Source: an uncultured Ruegeria sp.
GTDB taxonomy: Bacteria; Pseudomonadota; Alphaproteobacteria; Rhodobacterales; Rhodobacteraceae
Assembly: GCF_947504215.1 (NCBI RefSeq)
Contig: NZ_CANNGO010000011.1
Span: 62,001 to 126,000 of the forward strand
Direction of reading: 5' to 3'
DNA: 64,000 bases
In this document: one piece after another, positions 25,815 through 34,674 of the stretch
Position numbering within the stretch: the stretch's first letter is position 1
Layout of the letters: each line of letters opens with the position of its first letter
Made by a program: the position numbers and the translations under genes
The notes under the pieces: model-generated
Seen by the model: the letters and a program-made list of their open reading frames with translations, nothing else
The model's database searches: none
What the model was told of the DNA's origin: nothing

Positions 25815-26741
25815 ATGTTGCACGGCTACGATCAAATTGGGATGCACTTCAGAATGCTGAGCGACCGAATACGCATGGACACCTTTCAGCGTGCGATTTT
25901 CAACGTCGTCAAACCTGGCGATGTCGTTTGCGATTTTGGAACCGGCAGCGGTGTGCTTGCTATGTTGGCGTGCCGGGCAGGTGCGAGCAAGGTTTATGCC
26001 ATCGACCGCAGCAATTTCATCAAGACTGCCGCAGAACTTTGTAAAGCGAATGGATTTGAAGACCGGATTACATTCCTTAGAACAGATGCCCGAACGGCAG
26101 ACTTGCCTGAGGCGGTGGATGTTCTGATATCCGAATGGCTTGGAAATGCGGCGTTGGAAGAGAACATGTTGCAGCCCCTGATTGGGTTGCGGGACAGAGT
26201 GTTAAAACCTGAAGGAATCATGCTGCCAGGAAACGTACGCATCATGGCGGCACCCGTGCGCGCATCAGAAAGGTTTCAGCAGATCACTTTCTTTTCTCAG
26301 TCGATCTGCGACCTGAGTTTTCACGGCCTCGTAAACCCGTCTGCACAAGAGAGGTTCTGGGCCCATATCAAGCCCGAAGAACTGATTGGCGAACCCCAAC
26401 TTGTTGCAGTATTGGATATGCACACAGTCTCTAGTGGGTCTTTGGCAGAAACGATCACGCTGCAGTTTTCTGAACAAGGCTTGTGCCATGGCGTGGCCCT
26501 TTGGTTTGATGCCGAAGTAGCGCCTGGTGTCAGCTTGCCAACAGGGCCACATGCCGCTCGAACCCATTGGCGACAGGTGATCTTTCCAATCGGACCAAGA
26601 GCAATCGAAGTATTGCCCGGTCATCAAATGGAAGTGAAGATTTCAGCCTATGGTGCCGGCTCGGGAGTGGACTGGTCTTGGTCTATTGGCGTCAAGACCG
26701 ACATCACACAAGATTTCCAGTATACGTTTTCATCAAATTGA
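25815..26741 (+). CDS. Class I PRMT-type protein arginine methyltransferase
   Basis: The 308-residue protein has the full class I PRMT pattern. MHFRMLSDRIRMDTFQRAI is the N-terminal helix; VCDFGTGSGVLAMLA is motif I and VYAIDRS post-I. SEWLGNAALEENML is the double-E loop, with both catalytic glutamates spaced as in PRMT1. RTHW is the THW loop inside the C-terminal beta-barrel (LWFDAEVAPGVSLPTGPHAA). Such enzymes methylate the guanidino group of arginine in proteins; they are uncommon in bacteria. AAGGA precedes the ATG. It is the first gene of RiPP cluster 2. The precursor at 32796-33065 ends in Arg, which is the inferred target. Confidence 0.8.
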   Translation: MLHGYDQIGMHFRMLSDRIRMDTFQRAIFNVVKPGDVVCDFGTGSGVLAMLACRAGASKVYAIDRSNFIKTAAELCKANGFEDRITFLRTDARTADLPEAVDVLISEWLGNAALEENMLQPLIGLRDRVLKPEGIMLPGNVRIMAAPVRASERFQQITFFSQSICDLSFHGLVNPSAQERFWAHIKPEELIGEPQLVAVLDMHTVSSGSLAETITLQFSEQGLCHGVALWFDAEVAPGVSLPTGPHAARTHWRQVIFPIGPRAIEVLPGHQMEVKISAYGAGSGVDWSWSIGVKTDITQDFQYTFSSN

Positions 26742-27521
26742 ATTGGCTGTGTCCTGACTGAAAAACACGGTGTTCTGCCATGTTTGCCAAGTCTCCAAAG
26801 CATCGTCAGTGTCTATTTTGACATTGTACCTATCTAGGGTCGTCGGGTGATCTGGCTTGCGATGCAAGTGGCTTTGTTGGGCAATCAGGTTTTTGGAAGG
26901 TACACCAACAAACTGCGCCAGCTGGGGTATCGAAGCCGACAATCTGTCTGTTCGTAGAACCAGCCTCCGATCTACAGGTACCGTGTTAATCAGATGCGTA
27001 TTCCGTTCCTGCCAATGAACTAAAAGACCTTTTGATATTTCCGGCAGTGCCTTGATCAACTGCTCATCATCAAGAAACGCCTCAGGCGAGAATGAACTCA
27101 CGACCAGTTCCGCCTGCCGCTTGAACCGATCCGGGTAAGGTTGATCTGTTTGTGCAGTGTGAAAAACATCGCGTTGAATATGTGTTAGCACGGAATCCAG
27201 CCATTCGATCGGATGACGCAGTATGATCAGGAACCGCGCGCCTGGGAAAAGGTCGACATACTGCTCTGCGAACCAGGTGTTGAAACTGGTGCTGTCGACC
27301 TCAAGTTGTCCTATAGCGTCGCGTGTAGCCAGATAGGCACGCACCTCGTTTTCGTTGAGTTCGCCGCTTTTGTAGGCGGAAAGCGCTTCGGTTGCTGCTT
27401 CGTGTTGAAATTCATGGGCTGCGCGGTAGTTTCCAAAAATGCCAGCAACGGATTTGGTTCCTGTTTTCTGTAAACTCAAGTTGATCAGTTGAAATCGGCG
27501 CAGATATGAGAACCCAATCAT
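26733..27521 (-). CDS. PAPS-dependent sulfotransferase
   Basis: The 262-residue protein has LSLQKTGTKSV near residue 15, the 5'-phosphosulfate-binding loop, and FLIILRHPIEWLDSVLTHIQRD, the 3'-phosphate-binding region with the conserved Arg and Ser. It belongs to the sulfotransferase family that moves sulfate from PAPS to hydroxyl groups of sugars, peptides or small molecules. It converges on and overlaps the PRMT gene by 9 bp. Its setting inside the YcaO cluster suggests sulfation of the product, for example on Tyr82 or on a residue hydroxylated by the PhyH enzymes. A carbohydrate target is possible. Confidence 0.75.
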   Translation of the reverse strand: MIGFSYLRRFQLINLSLQKTGTKSVAGIFGNYRAAHEFQHEAATEALSAYKSGELNENEVRAYLATRDAIGQLEVDSTSFNTWFAEQYVDLFPGARFLIILRHPIEWLDSVLTHIQRDVFHTAQTDQPYPDRFKRQAELVVSSFSPEAFLDDEQLIKALPEISKGLLVHWQERNTHLINTVPVDRRLVLRTDRLSASIPQLAQFVGVPSKNLIAQQSHLHRKPDHPTTLDRYNVKIDTDDALETWQTWQNTVFFSQDTANSI

Positions 27522-27564
27522 TTTAGGCAGATAGCGCTGGCGCGATAGGGTGGTTTTGTGATCT

Positions 27565-29937
27565 TTGACAACACGAAGCCTCGACGATTACCGTGTAAAG
27601 AACACAAAAAAGCGGTCTAAAAGCAAGATGGATAAAGCTGCCGGACGAAAAAACAATCCGTCGCCTGAGACCGAGCGAAATTCAGTACTGCGTATTCGTT
27701 CTCATCTATCGTTTCACCAAACAGCGCCGGGACAGATATTGGTGGTATCCGAAAACAAAACCCGAGTGTTGAACGGAAGAATTTTTTCGGACCTGCTGCC
27801 CAAAATTGATGGTCGGGCCTCTATTCGTGAAATCGTAGAGTCGCTCTCCGATCAGCACACGACCGAGCGTGTTCTGTTCGCCATCCGCCAGCTACACGAC
27901 CAGGGAATCACGGATGATACCATTGGGTTGATTGAGCCTCAAATTTCGGGTTTTTGGGATCGAACTGAAATCAATGCAATCGCGGTCAAAGCTGCTTTGA
28001 GGCAGGAAGTTGGTATTTTGTTGCTTGGCTCGCTTGAGCCTGAAGTTTGTCGGATCGTAATCAGCGACTTGCAGGAAAAGGGTATCGCAGCAGTTAAGGT
28101 TTCGAATTTTGGTGAACACGATCTGACGCTTGTTTTGACGGATTGCTACCTGCGACCGGAGTTGGACCTGCTGGATGCCGAGGCGCGTCGTCGCAAAATC
28201 CCATGGATGCTGGCAAAGCCGACCGGGTCGGAAGTCTGGATCGGGCCTTTGTTTGATGGAAGTTGCCAATCTTGCTGGAATTGTCTGGCACGGTCATTGC
28301 GAGACAACGGGCGCGAGAAGCTCGCCGCCCGTGCGGGGTCAGAATTGAAATTGCCTAGCGCGGTCAATGCTTGGACCGGCGATACCCAACAATCGGGCAG
28401 GTTGATCGCGACGCAAACTGTTTTGGCGATGGCATCAGATGGCAATCGAAGGCTGGCGGATCAGGTTCTTACGTTTGATCCCATAACGCTTGAGGCCGGG
28501 AAACATCCGGTGCGGGTGCGCCGTAATTGTCGCACATGTGGCGAACCGCGAAAAAACACGGAATGTCATCAGCGAAGTAATGTTCTCGATGCGGCCGATA
28601 TCGAACTAGTGTACCGGCCTAGATCTCTCTTCGCCGAAGGTGGTCACCGGTTTTGCAGCCCGGACGAAACCTATCAACGATTGAGCCGCTTGATTAGCCC
28701 GATCAGCGGCATTATTCCGGCGGAGCCGGAATCTGTCGAACGGGGCGGTTATCATGTTGCGAAGTGCCGTCAAGTCACCCCGTGGCGAGAGGATTCAACA
28801 GCTCTGAATTTCGACGTGTCTTTGGGGGCAGGAGGCAAAGGCCCTTCACATCGACAAGCCAGTACCGGCTGCCTTGCCGAAGCAGTGGAGCGCTATAGCG
28901 GAACATTTCGCGGCGATGAGCTTTTTATCCAGGCAAGTTTCGACGACCTGACCGAACAGGCGATACATCCCGATGTTATCCAGCAATACAGTCAAGCGCA
29001 GTATGCAAACAGAGATGCCAATGCAAAGAAAGCACCGTTCTGGATTCCGGAACCATTTGACGTAGCAAAAGATACGAAATGGACGGGCGTGTGGTCACTG
29101 ACCAACCAACGTGCGGCTCTGCTGCCAACGGCAGTCTGCTATTACGATGTCCCCGTCACGGGCCATGATTTCTATCTTGCCGACTCCAACGGGTGTGCTG
29201 CCGGGAATGTGCTGGAAGAGGCCATTCTACACGGTCTTCTGGAACTGATCGAACGGGATGCACTGGCGATTTGGTGGTATAACCGTCTGCGTCGGCCGGC
29301 ATTCGACCTGTCACGCGTCAGCGATGTTGTTGGTGCACAAATCGATACACTTGCGACTCACCTGCGCGGCGAAGGCCGCAATCTGTCCTTCATCGACCTT
29401 ACCAACGATCTTCGAATTCCGGTTGTTGGAGCTGTTGCGTGGGACGCCGAAACGGGTGGTGCTGTAACTTTTGGGTTCGGCGCACATTTGGACGCGTCCA
29501 TCGCCGCATCCCGCGCGGCCAGTGAATTGGTTCAATTGGATGTCTATTGCAGCGAGGCAGCGAATTCCCGCTTGGCGCTTCGGATGTCGCACGTCAAGAA
29601 ATGGTTTGAGACAGCAACAATTACCAGTCATCCGTACCTGACCCCAGCTGAGAACGCGGTTCCAGCACCATCTCCGGCGATGGATGGCGGCAGGGAACTG
29701 AAAGCCGATGTTGAAGCGTTGGTATCCCATCTTGCGCTCTATGAAATCGAAGTATTGGCGGTTGATCTGACACGCCCAGATGTGGGTTTCCCGGTTGCCC
29801 GAGTTTTCGCACCCGGATTGCGGCATTACCACAATCGGTTCGCGCCAGGGCGGTTGTTCGACGTTCCGGTCACTCTGGGGTGGCAGGACCAGCCAACTGA
29901 AGAACGTGATCTCAACCCCGTGGTTTATTTTGCATGA
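27565..29937 (+). CDS. Fused YcaO cyclodehydratase (leader-binding + YcaO)
   Basis: Read from a TTG at 27565 the protein has 790 residues; an ATG at 27628 is an alternative. Residues ~40-370 form the Ocin-ThiF/E1-like partner, with WMLAKPTGSEVWIGPLF and zinc Cys pairs C237xxC240 and C322xxC325. Residues ~380-790 are the YcaO domain, with STGCLAEAVERYSG and EEAILHGLLELIERDA holding ATP/Mg-binding glutamates. It ends in LNPVVYFA rather than the PxPxP of many azoline synthetases. YcaO enzymes phosphorylate amide oxygens to form azolines from Cys, Ser or Thr. The precursor offers Ser86 and Cys88. The next gene overlaps by 4 bp. Confidence 0.9.
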   Translation: MTTRSLDDYRVKNTKKRSKSKMDKAAGRKNNPSPETERNSVLRIRSHLSFHQTAPGQILVVSENKTRVLNGRIFSDLLPKIDGRASIREIVESLSDQHTTERVLFAIRQLHDQGITDDTIGLIEPQISGFWDRTEINAIAVKAALRQEVGILLLGSLEPEVCRIVISDLQEKGIAAVKVSNFGEHDLTLVLTDCYLRPELDLLDAEARRRKIPWMLAKPTGSEVWIGPLFDGSCQSCWNCLARSLRDNGREKLAARAGSELKLPSAVNAWTGDTQQSGRLIATQTVLAMASDGNRRLADQVLTFDPITLEAGKHPVRVRRNCRTCGEPRKNTECHQRSNVLDAADIELVYRPRSLFAEGGHRFCSPDETYQRLSRLISPISGIIPAEPESVERGGYHVAKCRQVTPWREDSTALNFDVSLGAGGKGPSHRQASTGCLAEAVERYSGTFRGDELFIQASFDDLTEQAIHPDVIQQYSQAQYANRDANAKKAPFWIPEPFDVAKDTKWTGVWSLTNQRAALLPTAVCYYDVPVTGHDFYLADSNGCAAGNVLEEAILHGLLELIERDALAIWWYNRLRRPAFDLSRVSDVVGAQIDTLATHLRGEGRNLSFIDLTNDLRIPVVGAVAWDAETGGAVTFGFGAHLDASIAASRAASELVQLDVYCSEAANSRLALRMSHVKKWFETATITSHPYLTPAENAVPAPSPAMDGGRELKADVEALVSHLALYEIEVLAVDLTRPDVGFPVARVFAPGLRHYHNRFAPGRLFDVPVTLGWQDQPTEERDLNPVVYFA

Positions 29938-30986
29938 CAGCAGAGGATATACGCACCTACGCCCCTTACCTAGACTATGCGCTGAATCCCTTGCGCCCGG
30001 AGATCGCTGATGCGCGCGCGCTATCGCTAGCACATCGCCGTTTAGGAGAGGTGCAACTTGGACACTGGGTGCCACCACCGCTAGGGATTGAGATACCTCT
30101 TGGAACATCTGATCCCGGCTTCGACCTGTCCGTCGGCTATGCAACAGGTTTTGGGAATCGTAAGTTCTTTGATCAGAGCCCAACGGGGCGGGCTGCAACT
30201 GAGCCGTGTTTGCCGAATGTGTTATCCGAGTTTGACAATATTTGGCTGGAGCATGACCTAATTGATCCGCAATCTAGTCGCGCCAGCATCTATTTCTCGC
30301 CCAGATTACTTGAAGGAGCCATAGCGAAAGCTGCGGACAGATTGACGCCGCATCAAATCACATCGATTTGCACCGCGGCAACGGTATTAAGCCCACATAT
30401 GTCTGAAGGTTCTCGAAAGCGACTGACTGAAATGCTGTCTGCTTATTCTGATCCGCAGACTTATGTACTGTGCGGAGTAATGACGGGGCGGAAGGATGTC
30501 AGAGTTCGGTTGGTTTTTCGTTTCGAAACTATTCAGGCTGCGGCTTCTTACTTCAGGGCCTTTGGCTTTGAAAGCCAAAGCAAAGGGCTTGTGTGGTTGG
30601 ACAATACATTTGGTTCGATGGTCGAGCGGGTTTTGGTGGGGTGCGAGATTGGCGCCGAAAACACCCTTGGGGTCGAACTTTACGCCCCCGACGGCAACCT
30701 TCAACAAGGCAATGCGGACGACCTTTTACTTGAAACACTGGAACAGCAGGGACTGTGCCACCCGGAGAAACGCAAAGCGATCAGGTCGTTTCCTGGGCGT
30801 ACGGCGATCTCTACAGGTCAGGAAAACTGGGCATACCTGGAAAAAAGGGATGGTCTGCGGCAAGGGGCAATACAGGTTCCCATCTGCGACAGGCAGTTCC
30901 ATCATATCAAAGTCACGTTGCTTGACGGTGAACAGGTTCAGGCCAAAGCGTATGCATCGGCCTTATTCAGGTGGTGGTTTCATTAG
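29934..30986 (+). CDS. Unknown RiPP-cluster protein coupled to YcaO
   Basis: I do not recognise this 350-residue protein. It has no signal peptide and no Walker, zinc or SAM motif. Its C-terminal half alternates beta strands and helices: VRVRLVFRFETIQAAASYFRAFGF, then RVLVGCEIGAENTLGVELYAPDG, then HHIKVTLLDGEQVQAKAYASALFRWW. This repeating arrangement recalls the barrel of ABBA aromatic prenyltransferases such as cyanobactin LynF/PagF enzymes, but the resemblance is by eye and weak. Its ATG overlaps the YcaO stop (ATGA), so it is translationally coupled and probably made in fixed ratio with the cyclodehydratase. Alternatives are a leader-binding scaffold or another tailoring enzyme. Confidence 0.6.
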   Translation: MTAEDIRTYAPYLDYALNPLRPEIADARALSLAHRRLGEVQLGHWVPPPLGIEIPLGTSDPGFDLSVGYATGFGNRKFFDQSPTGRAATEPCLPNVLSEFDNIWLEHDLIDPQSSRASIYFSPRLLEGAIAKAADRLTPHQITSICTAATVLSPHMSEGSRKRLTEMLSAYSDPQTYVLCGVMTGRKDVRVRLVFRFETIQAAASYFRAFGFESQSKGLVWLDNTFGSMVERVLVGCEIGAENTLGVELYAPDGNLQQGNADDLLLETLEQQGLCHPEKRKAIRSFPGRTAISTGQENWAYLEKRDGLRQGAIQVPICDRQFHHIKVTLLDGEQVQAKAYASALFRWWFH

Positions 30987-31007
30987 GTGCCATAGGACCA
31001 ACTGCAG

Positions 31008-31877
31008 TTAACCGCGTTTGGGCAGCAATGGAAAATCATCGCCCTCAAACGGCATTAGCGCATCTTGCCGGATCGGAAATGATGCGCCGGACTGTTTGCG
31101 CATACGTTCGGCGATCAACTTGCCCGACGGTGCAAGAACCGCATCTGGTGCAGCCCATCGACTGATATATCTGCGCACAGGCTGCATATACGGATTGCCG
31201 TACGCACCGTGGATACAGAGGCTGTTGAAGATCAGGCAATCCCCGGGATCCATTGTCCAGCGCATGATATCGTACTGGTCACGTTCCGCATCGATATCAG
31301 GCATTGGTTCGGGCGAAGATCCATCGGGGTTCGAAATGTCTGTTTGGGCGGCATCAAATTCCGGTTGGAATTTCTCTTCATAAAACTGTTTGTGCCAAAG
31401 GTGTGAGCCGCGAACGATCTCGAGTGATGCGCCCTCAGGCGTGGGGTCCAGTGGAACCCATATTGCAAAGCTCAACCCAAGAATGCCCCAATCCTGATGC
31501 CAGGGAGTACGGGTCAGCGTACCGGGATATTTTGCAATCCAGGAGTCGAATACAAACCGAGCCTGTGCAGAGCCAACACAATCCGCTGCGATCTGTGAAA
31601 TATTTGACCCCTGCAGGAATTCATCAAAGTCGGGCGTATGGGACCGCACCCAAAAATCCATGACATAGCCGCCCAAATCGCCTGGTCTGGTGAAACGAGT
31701 AAAGTATTCAGACGGGTTGGACAGGTTGGTCTGGACCGCTTTTTTCAGGTATTCGATCCAGTCATGATCGATCACTTGCCGCAAACAAACGGCACCGTCT
31801 TCATTGAAGGCTTCAAGGTCGCGCGGCCTTAACTGAACCGGAGAGCGTTCAACGGTATCGGCGGCGATCTCAGGCAT
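31008..31877 (-). CDS. PhyH-family Fe(II)/2-oxoglutarate dioxygenase 2
   Basis: The 289-residue protein starts at MPEIAADTVERSPVQ; the longer open frame lies in the upstream paralogue. The iron facial triad is WHQD (His and Asp) and CIHGA (distal His); RRYISRW supplies the 2-oxoglutarate-binding Arg. PhyH enzymes hydroxylate unactivated carbons using oxygen and 2-oxoglutarate. It overlaps the preceding dioxygenase by 8 bp and is its diverged paralogue. I infer hydroxylation of the RiPP core. It is the last gene of the minus-strand operon that includes the precursor. Confidence 0.85.
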   Translation of the reverse strand: MPEIAADTVERSPVQLRPRDLEAFNEDGAVCLRQVIDHDWIEYLKKAVQTNLSNPSEYFTRFTRPGDLGGYVMDFWVRSHTPDFDEFLQGSNISQIAADCVGSAQARFVFDSWIAKYPGTLTRTPWHQDWGILGLSFAIWVPLDPTPEGASLEIVRGSHLWHKQFYEEKFQPEFDAAQTDISNPDGSSPEPMPDIDAERDQYDIMRWTMDPGDCLIFNSLCIHGAYGNPYMQPVRRYISRWAAPDAVLAPSGKLIAERMRKQSGASFPIRQDALMPFEGDDFPLLPKRG

Positions 31878-32760
31878 CAGCTTTGGCCGGCAGCACGGGG
31901 AACATCGCGGTGTCAAACGGTTCCATCGCGCCCTGCAGTTTGGGGGCGCCGGTCGAAAGCTGTAGCAAGTGCTCAGCAATCCAATCCCCGTGAGGTGCCA
32001 ACAGTGCACCGGGTTCCATCCACCTGCAAGAATATCGGCGCACGGGCGTTGTGCTGTAGTTGCCGGGTGCGCCATGAACGCTGAGTGCGTTGACGATCAG
32101 ACAATCGCCCGGCTCTACATCCCAGGAAATGATATCATATTCTGACCGATGGCGATCGATATCCGGGATACGCTCAGGCTCACGCTGTCCGGGAGCGGCG
32201 CGTTTACCTTCGGCCTTTGCCTCAGCAATGACATCGTCAAAGCGTTCGCTGTGATAGTGGCGACCCCAGGCATGTGATCCGCGAACTACCTCCAGACTTG
32301 TGTCTTTGTTCATCGGATCAAGTGGGATCCAGATAATCAGGCTGCTGCCATGAATGCCGGTGTCTTGATGCCAGGGCGTCCGCATCATGGTGCCGGGATA
32401 CTTCGTAATCCATGAGTCGAACAGAAACTGAGCCTGATCGAGGCCGAGAAACCTGGCAGCGATCTTTGCGATCCCAGAGTCGTCACAGAAGGTCCTGAAC
32501 TCATCAAAATTATGCCGGACCCAAGTGTCTGTCACGTACCGGCCGAAATGGCCGGGGCGGGTTCGGATGTTCTGGAACGGCGAAGGGTTTTCCAACCCTC
32601 GTTCAATTCCACAACCCAGAACATCGAGCCATTGGTCTGATATGATCCCTCTGAGGCAAACGGCGCCGTCAGCGTTGAAATTTTCGACGTCCTGCGCTGA
32701 GATTGAGTGGACATCGAGACGGTCGTTCAACTCTGGCATAACGAATCCTCGAATTGGCAC
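31870..32760 (-). CDS. PhyH-family Fe(II)/2-oxoglutarate dioxygenase 1
   Basis: The protein has 296 residues, or 289 if the ATG at 32739 is used (MPELNDRLDVHS). TPWHQDTG gives the HxD pair, LSVHGAPGN the distal His and RRYSCRW the cosubstrate Arg. GSSLIIWIPLDPMNKDTSLEVVRGSH is the usual central PhyH block. It follows the precursor gene by 35 bp and overlaps the second dioxygenase, so precursor and hydroxylases are one transcription unit. Two different copies suggest two sites or two sequential oxidations. Confidence 0.85.
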   Translation of the reverse strand: MPIRGFVMPELNDRLDVHSISAQDVENFNADGAVCLRGIISDQWLDVLGCGIERGLENPSPFQNIRTRPGHFGRYVTDTWVRHNFDEFRTFCDDSGIAKIAARFLGLDQAQFLFDSWITKYPGTMMRTPWHQDTGIHGSSLIIWIPLDPMNKDTSLEVVRGSHAWGRHYHSERFDDVIAEAKAEGKRAAPGQREPERIPDIDRHRSEYDIISWDVEPGDCLIVNALSVHGAPGNYSTTPVRRYSCRWMEPGALLAPHGDWIAEHLLQLSTGAPKLQGAMEPFDTAMFPVLPAKADA

Positions 32761-32795
32761 CGAGATGCCGAGATTAGATTAGTTTGTGGATCCGT

Positions 32796-33065
32796 TCAGC
32801 GGCACCAGGAATTCGCGCCATACACCTGATTGACGTCCCCTGCGCCAATCTCTGCCTCTAGCGGAGAGGATGGCAGCAGAAAATACTGTTTGGATTCGCT
32901 GTTCTCGAGGATTTCGATGTCGATATCGCCAGGGACTTCGACCTCGTATTCTTTAAGCACTGATTTCGGATCAGCTTTGAACTTTTCCTTGAAATCCTCA
33001 TCGGACCAGCAGCGGGCGACTATCTGGCCCATTTTTATACCGTCGTCGCGTCCAAAATTGTTCAT
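32796..33065 (-). CDS. NHLP-type RiPP precursor peptide
   Basis: The 89-residue peptide has a nitrile-hydratase-alpha-like leader: IVARCWSDEDFKEKFKADP, then SVLKEYEVEVPGDIDIEILEN and YFLLPSSP. The likely core follows IGAG (73-76), giving DVNQVYGANSWCR. It contains one Tyr (82), one Ser (86), one Trp (87), one Cys (88) and the terminal Arg (89), each a potential target of an enzyme in the cluster. GGAGG lies 10 bp before the ATG. Leader cut after a small-residue motif by the C39 transporter is expected. The gene lies between exporter genes and the two dioxygenase genes. Confidence 0.85.
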   Translation of the reverse strand: MNNFGRDDGIKMGQIVARCWSDEDFKEKFKADPKSVLKEYEVEVPGDIDIEILENSESKQYFLLPSSPLEAEIGAGDVNQVYGANSWCR

Positions 33066-33183
33066 GTGCTGGTTCCTCCAAAGCGGTGTCAGCGAATACT
33101 GCTGGTTAAATCAAAGCGTAACACCACGACCTGCAAAACTGCAATCTATTGGCGAGTCTTCTAAGTAAAAATTAACTTCGACC

Positions 33184-34674
33184 TCAGGCTTTGATGATCA
33201 TTCGGTTCGAAATCTTGAATATGGCATCTGCCGAGTTCAGCACGTTGATCGAGTTTGAGGTCACGATCAAAGTTTTTACCATGGGTTTCACGCGAAGTAT
33301 CAGCCTTGCGCGCTCCATGTCAGGTAGCGCCGACACTGGGTTGTCGAGGACAAGGATTGAGGGTCGCAGTGCAACCGCCGCGGTCAACGATAATAGCTGT
33401 CTCTGCGAATTGGACAGCATCGACCCGTTAAACCCTACATTGGTTCGCAATCCCAACGGAAAGGTCGCGATGTCATTAATAAGTCCGGTTGCAGTCGCAG
33501 CGGCCAACACGCGTTGTTTTGGCAAAGTTCCATAGTTCGAGATGATCTGCTCGATGCTCATCTGCGCGAGCGGTGGATCATCAACCAAACCGTGCAGGTA
33601 GTTGTCAGGGAACTTTTGCACAGCTTTACGGGGCAATCCTGGATTTCCATAGAGAACTTCCCCCTCACTCGGATCAAGAAGCCCCAATAAAGTGCGACAG
33701 AGTGTGGTTTTCCCCGATCCAGTTTCACCGCAAAACCCAATAAAGCTGTCTGGGGGTATGTCTAGATTGAGCCCCTTATAAACTGGATTTTTTTGACCCG
33801 GATAGGTGCTGGAGACATTGCGCAGCGAGACATAAGGCGTCAAAGCTTTTGGCTCAGGCAACGTGTTTTGGTCTGCAGCTGTCGACTTGGACAGTTCCGT
33901 AGATGCCGCAATTGCAGGACCTGTTACGAGCGAAGCAATCCCCAGCCCTATGACCCCGCTGGCTGTCAAAAACAACTCAGTGTTTGCGCCCGGGGCGCTT
34001 AAGTCGACCAAAAGTACCGATACACACCCTGCTACTCCTGCGTTGATCAGTGGAATTACGTCTACAGCGTTGGCACTGGATCTATTTCGTGAACCTAGCT
34101 TGGCAGAACTTGTGTGCCCCGTGGAAAGCCGGGACTGTAGCTCACGCGTACGGTGCAGCGTTGCAGTCAACGCAAGTGTCTCAGCAGTTCGGCCAAAAGC
34201 CAAAGAGCACTGGTTAGCCCTGAAAGCAAGGAAGAGGATACCGCAGATGCCTAACACCAGCGGTAGCCCCGCCAAACTACCGAAATAAATCAAAATCAAA
34301 AAGGCTGTGCCCGCCAAGGCAACGGAGTAGGCAGAGATGAAGGTCATGCCCACACGAACACCTTCTTCATCCTCGTTGACCACTATCTTTTGTGCCCATC
34401 GGGTCAAATCACTTTGCTTGGAGCGTTCGCCGAAGTTTACAGTTGGTGCTGTCCTTGCTTCTAGTGCTTGCCGTTCAAAAAAGGAAACGGCAAGTTTAAG
34501 GCTAGCGACTGGCGCGATGAGTGCCGTCAAGAGAATTGCTGCAGTGCCAAGTGACACGTCGTCCGAGATCCCTTGATCCAGCCAGCCACCCAGACAGAAA
34601 GCCAAACAAGTCATGCTCAAAGAGCAGGCAATCCCCAGCGAACAGATCAGTGTTAAGTGACGAAAGGATATCAC
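33184..34674 (-). CDS. NHLM-type ABC exporter subunit, ATP-binding/permease
   Basis: The 496-residue protein has several hydrophobic segments (residues ~5-35, 40-65, 110-150, 205-260) and a C-terminal ATPase. Walker A is GETGSGKTT. The signature is LSNSQRQ instead of LSGGQ, and Walker B ends LVLDNP, with Asn replacing the catalytic Glu. It is the second subunit of the exporter pair; its ATG overlaps the stop of the C39 subunit (ATGA). It probably forms a heterodimer that exports the mature peptide. The degenerate ATPase sites are unusual. Confidence 0.75.
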   Translation of the reverse strand: MISFRHLTLICSLGIACSLSMTCLAFCLGGWLDQGISDDVSLGTAAILLTALIAPVASLKLAVSFFERQALEARTAPTVNFGERSKQSDLTRWAQKIVVNEDEEGVRVGMTFISAYSVALAGTAFLILIYFGSLAGLPLVLGICGILFLAFRANQCSLAFGRTAETLALTATLHRTRELQSRLSTGHTSSAKLGSRNRSSANAVDVIPLINAGVAGCVSVLLVDLSAPGANTELFLTASGVIGLGIASLVTGPAIAASTELSKSTAADQNTLPEPKALTPYVSLRNVSSTYPGQKNPVYKGLNLDIPPDSFIGFCGETGSGKTTLCRTLLGLLDPSEGEVLYGNPGLPRKAVQKFPDNYLHGLVDDPPLAQMSIEQIISNYGTLPKQRVLAAATATGLINDIATFPLGLRTNVGFNGSMLSNSQRQLLSLTAAVALRPSILVLDNPVSALPDMERARLILRVKPMVKTLIVTSNSINVLNSADAIFKISNRMIIKA

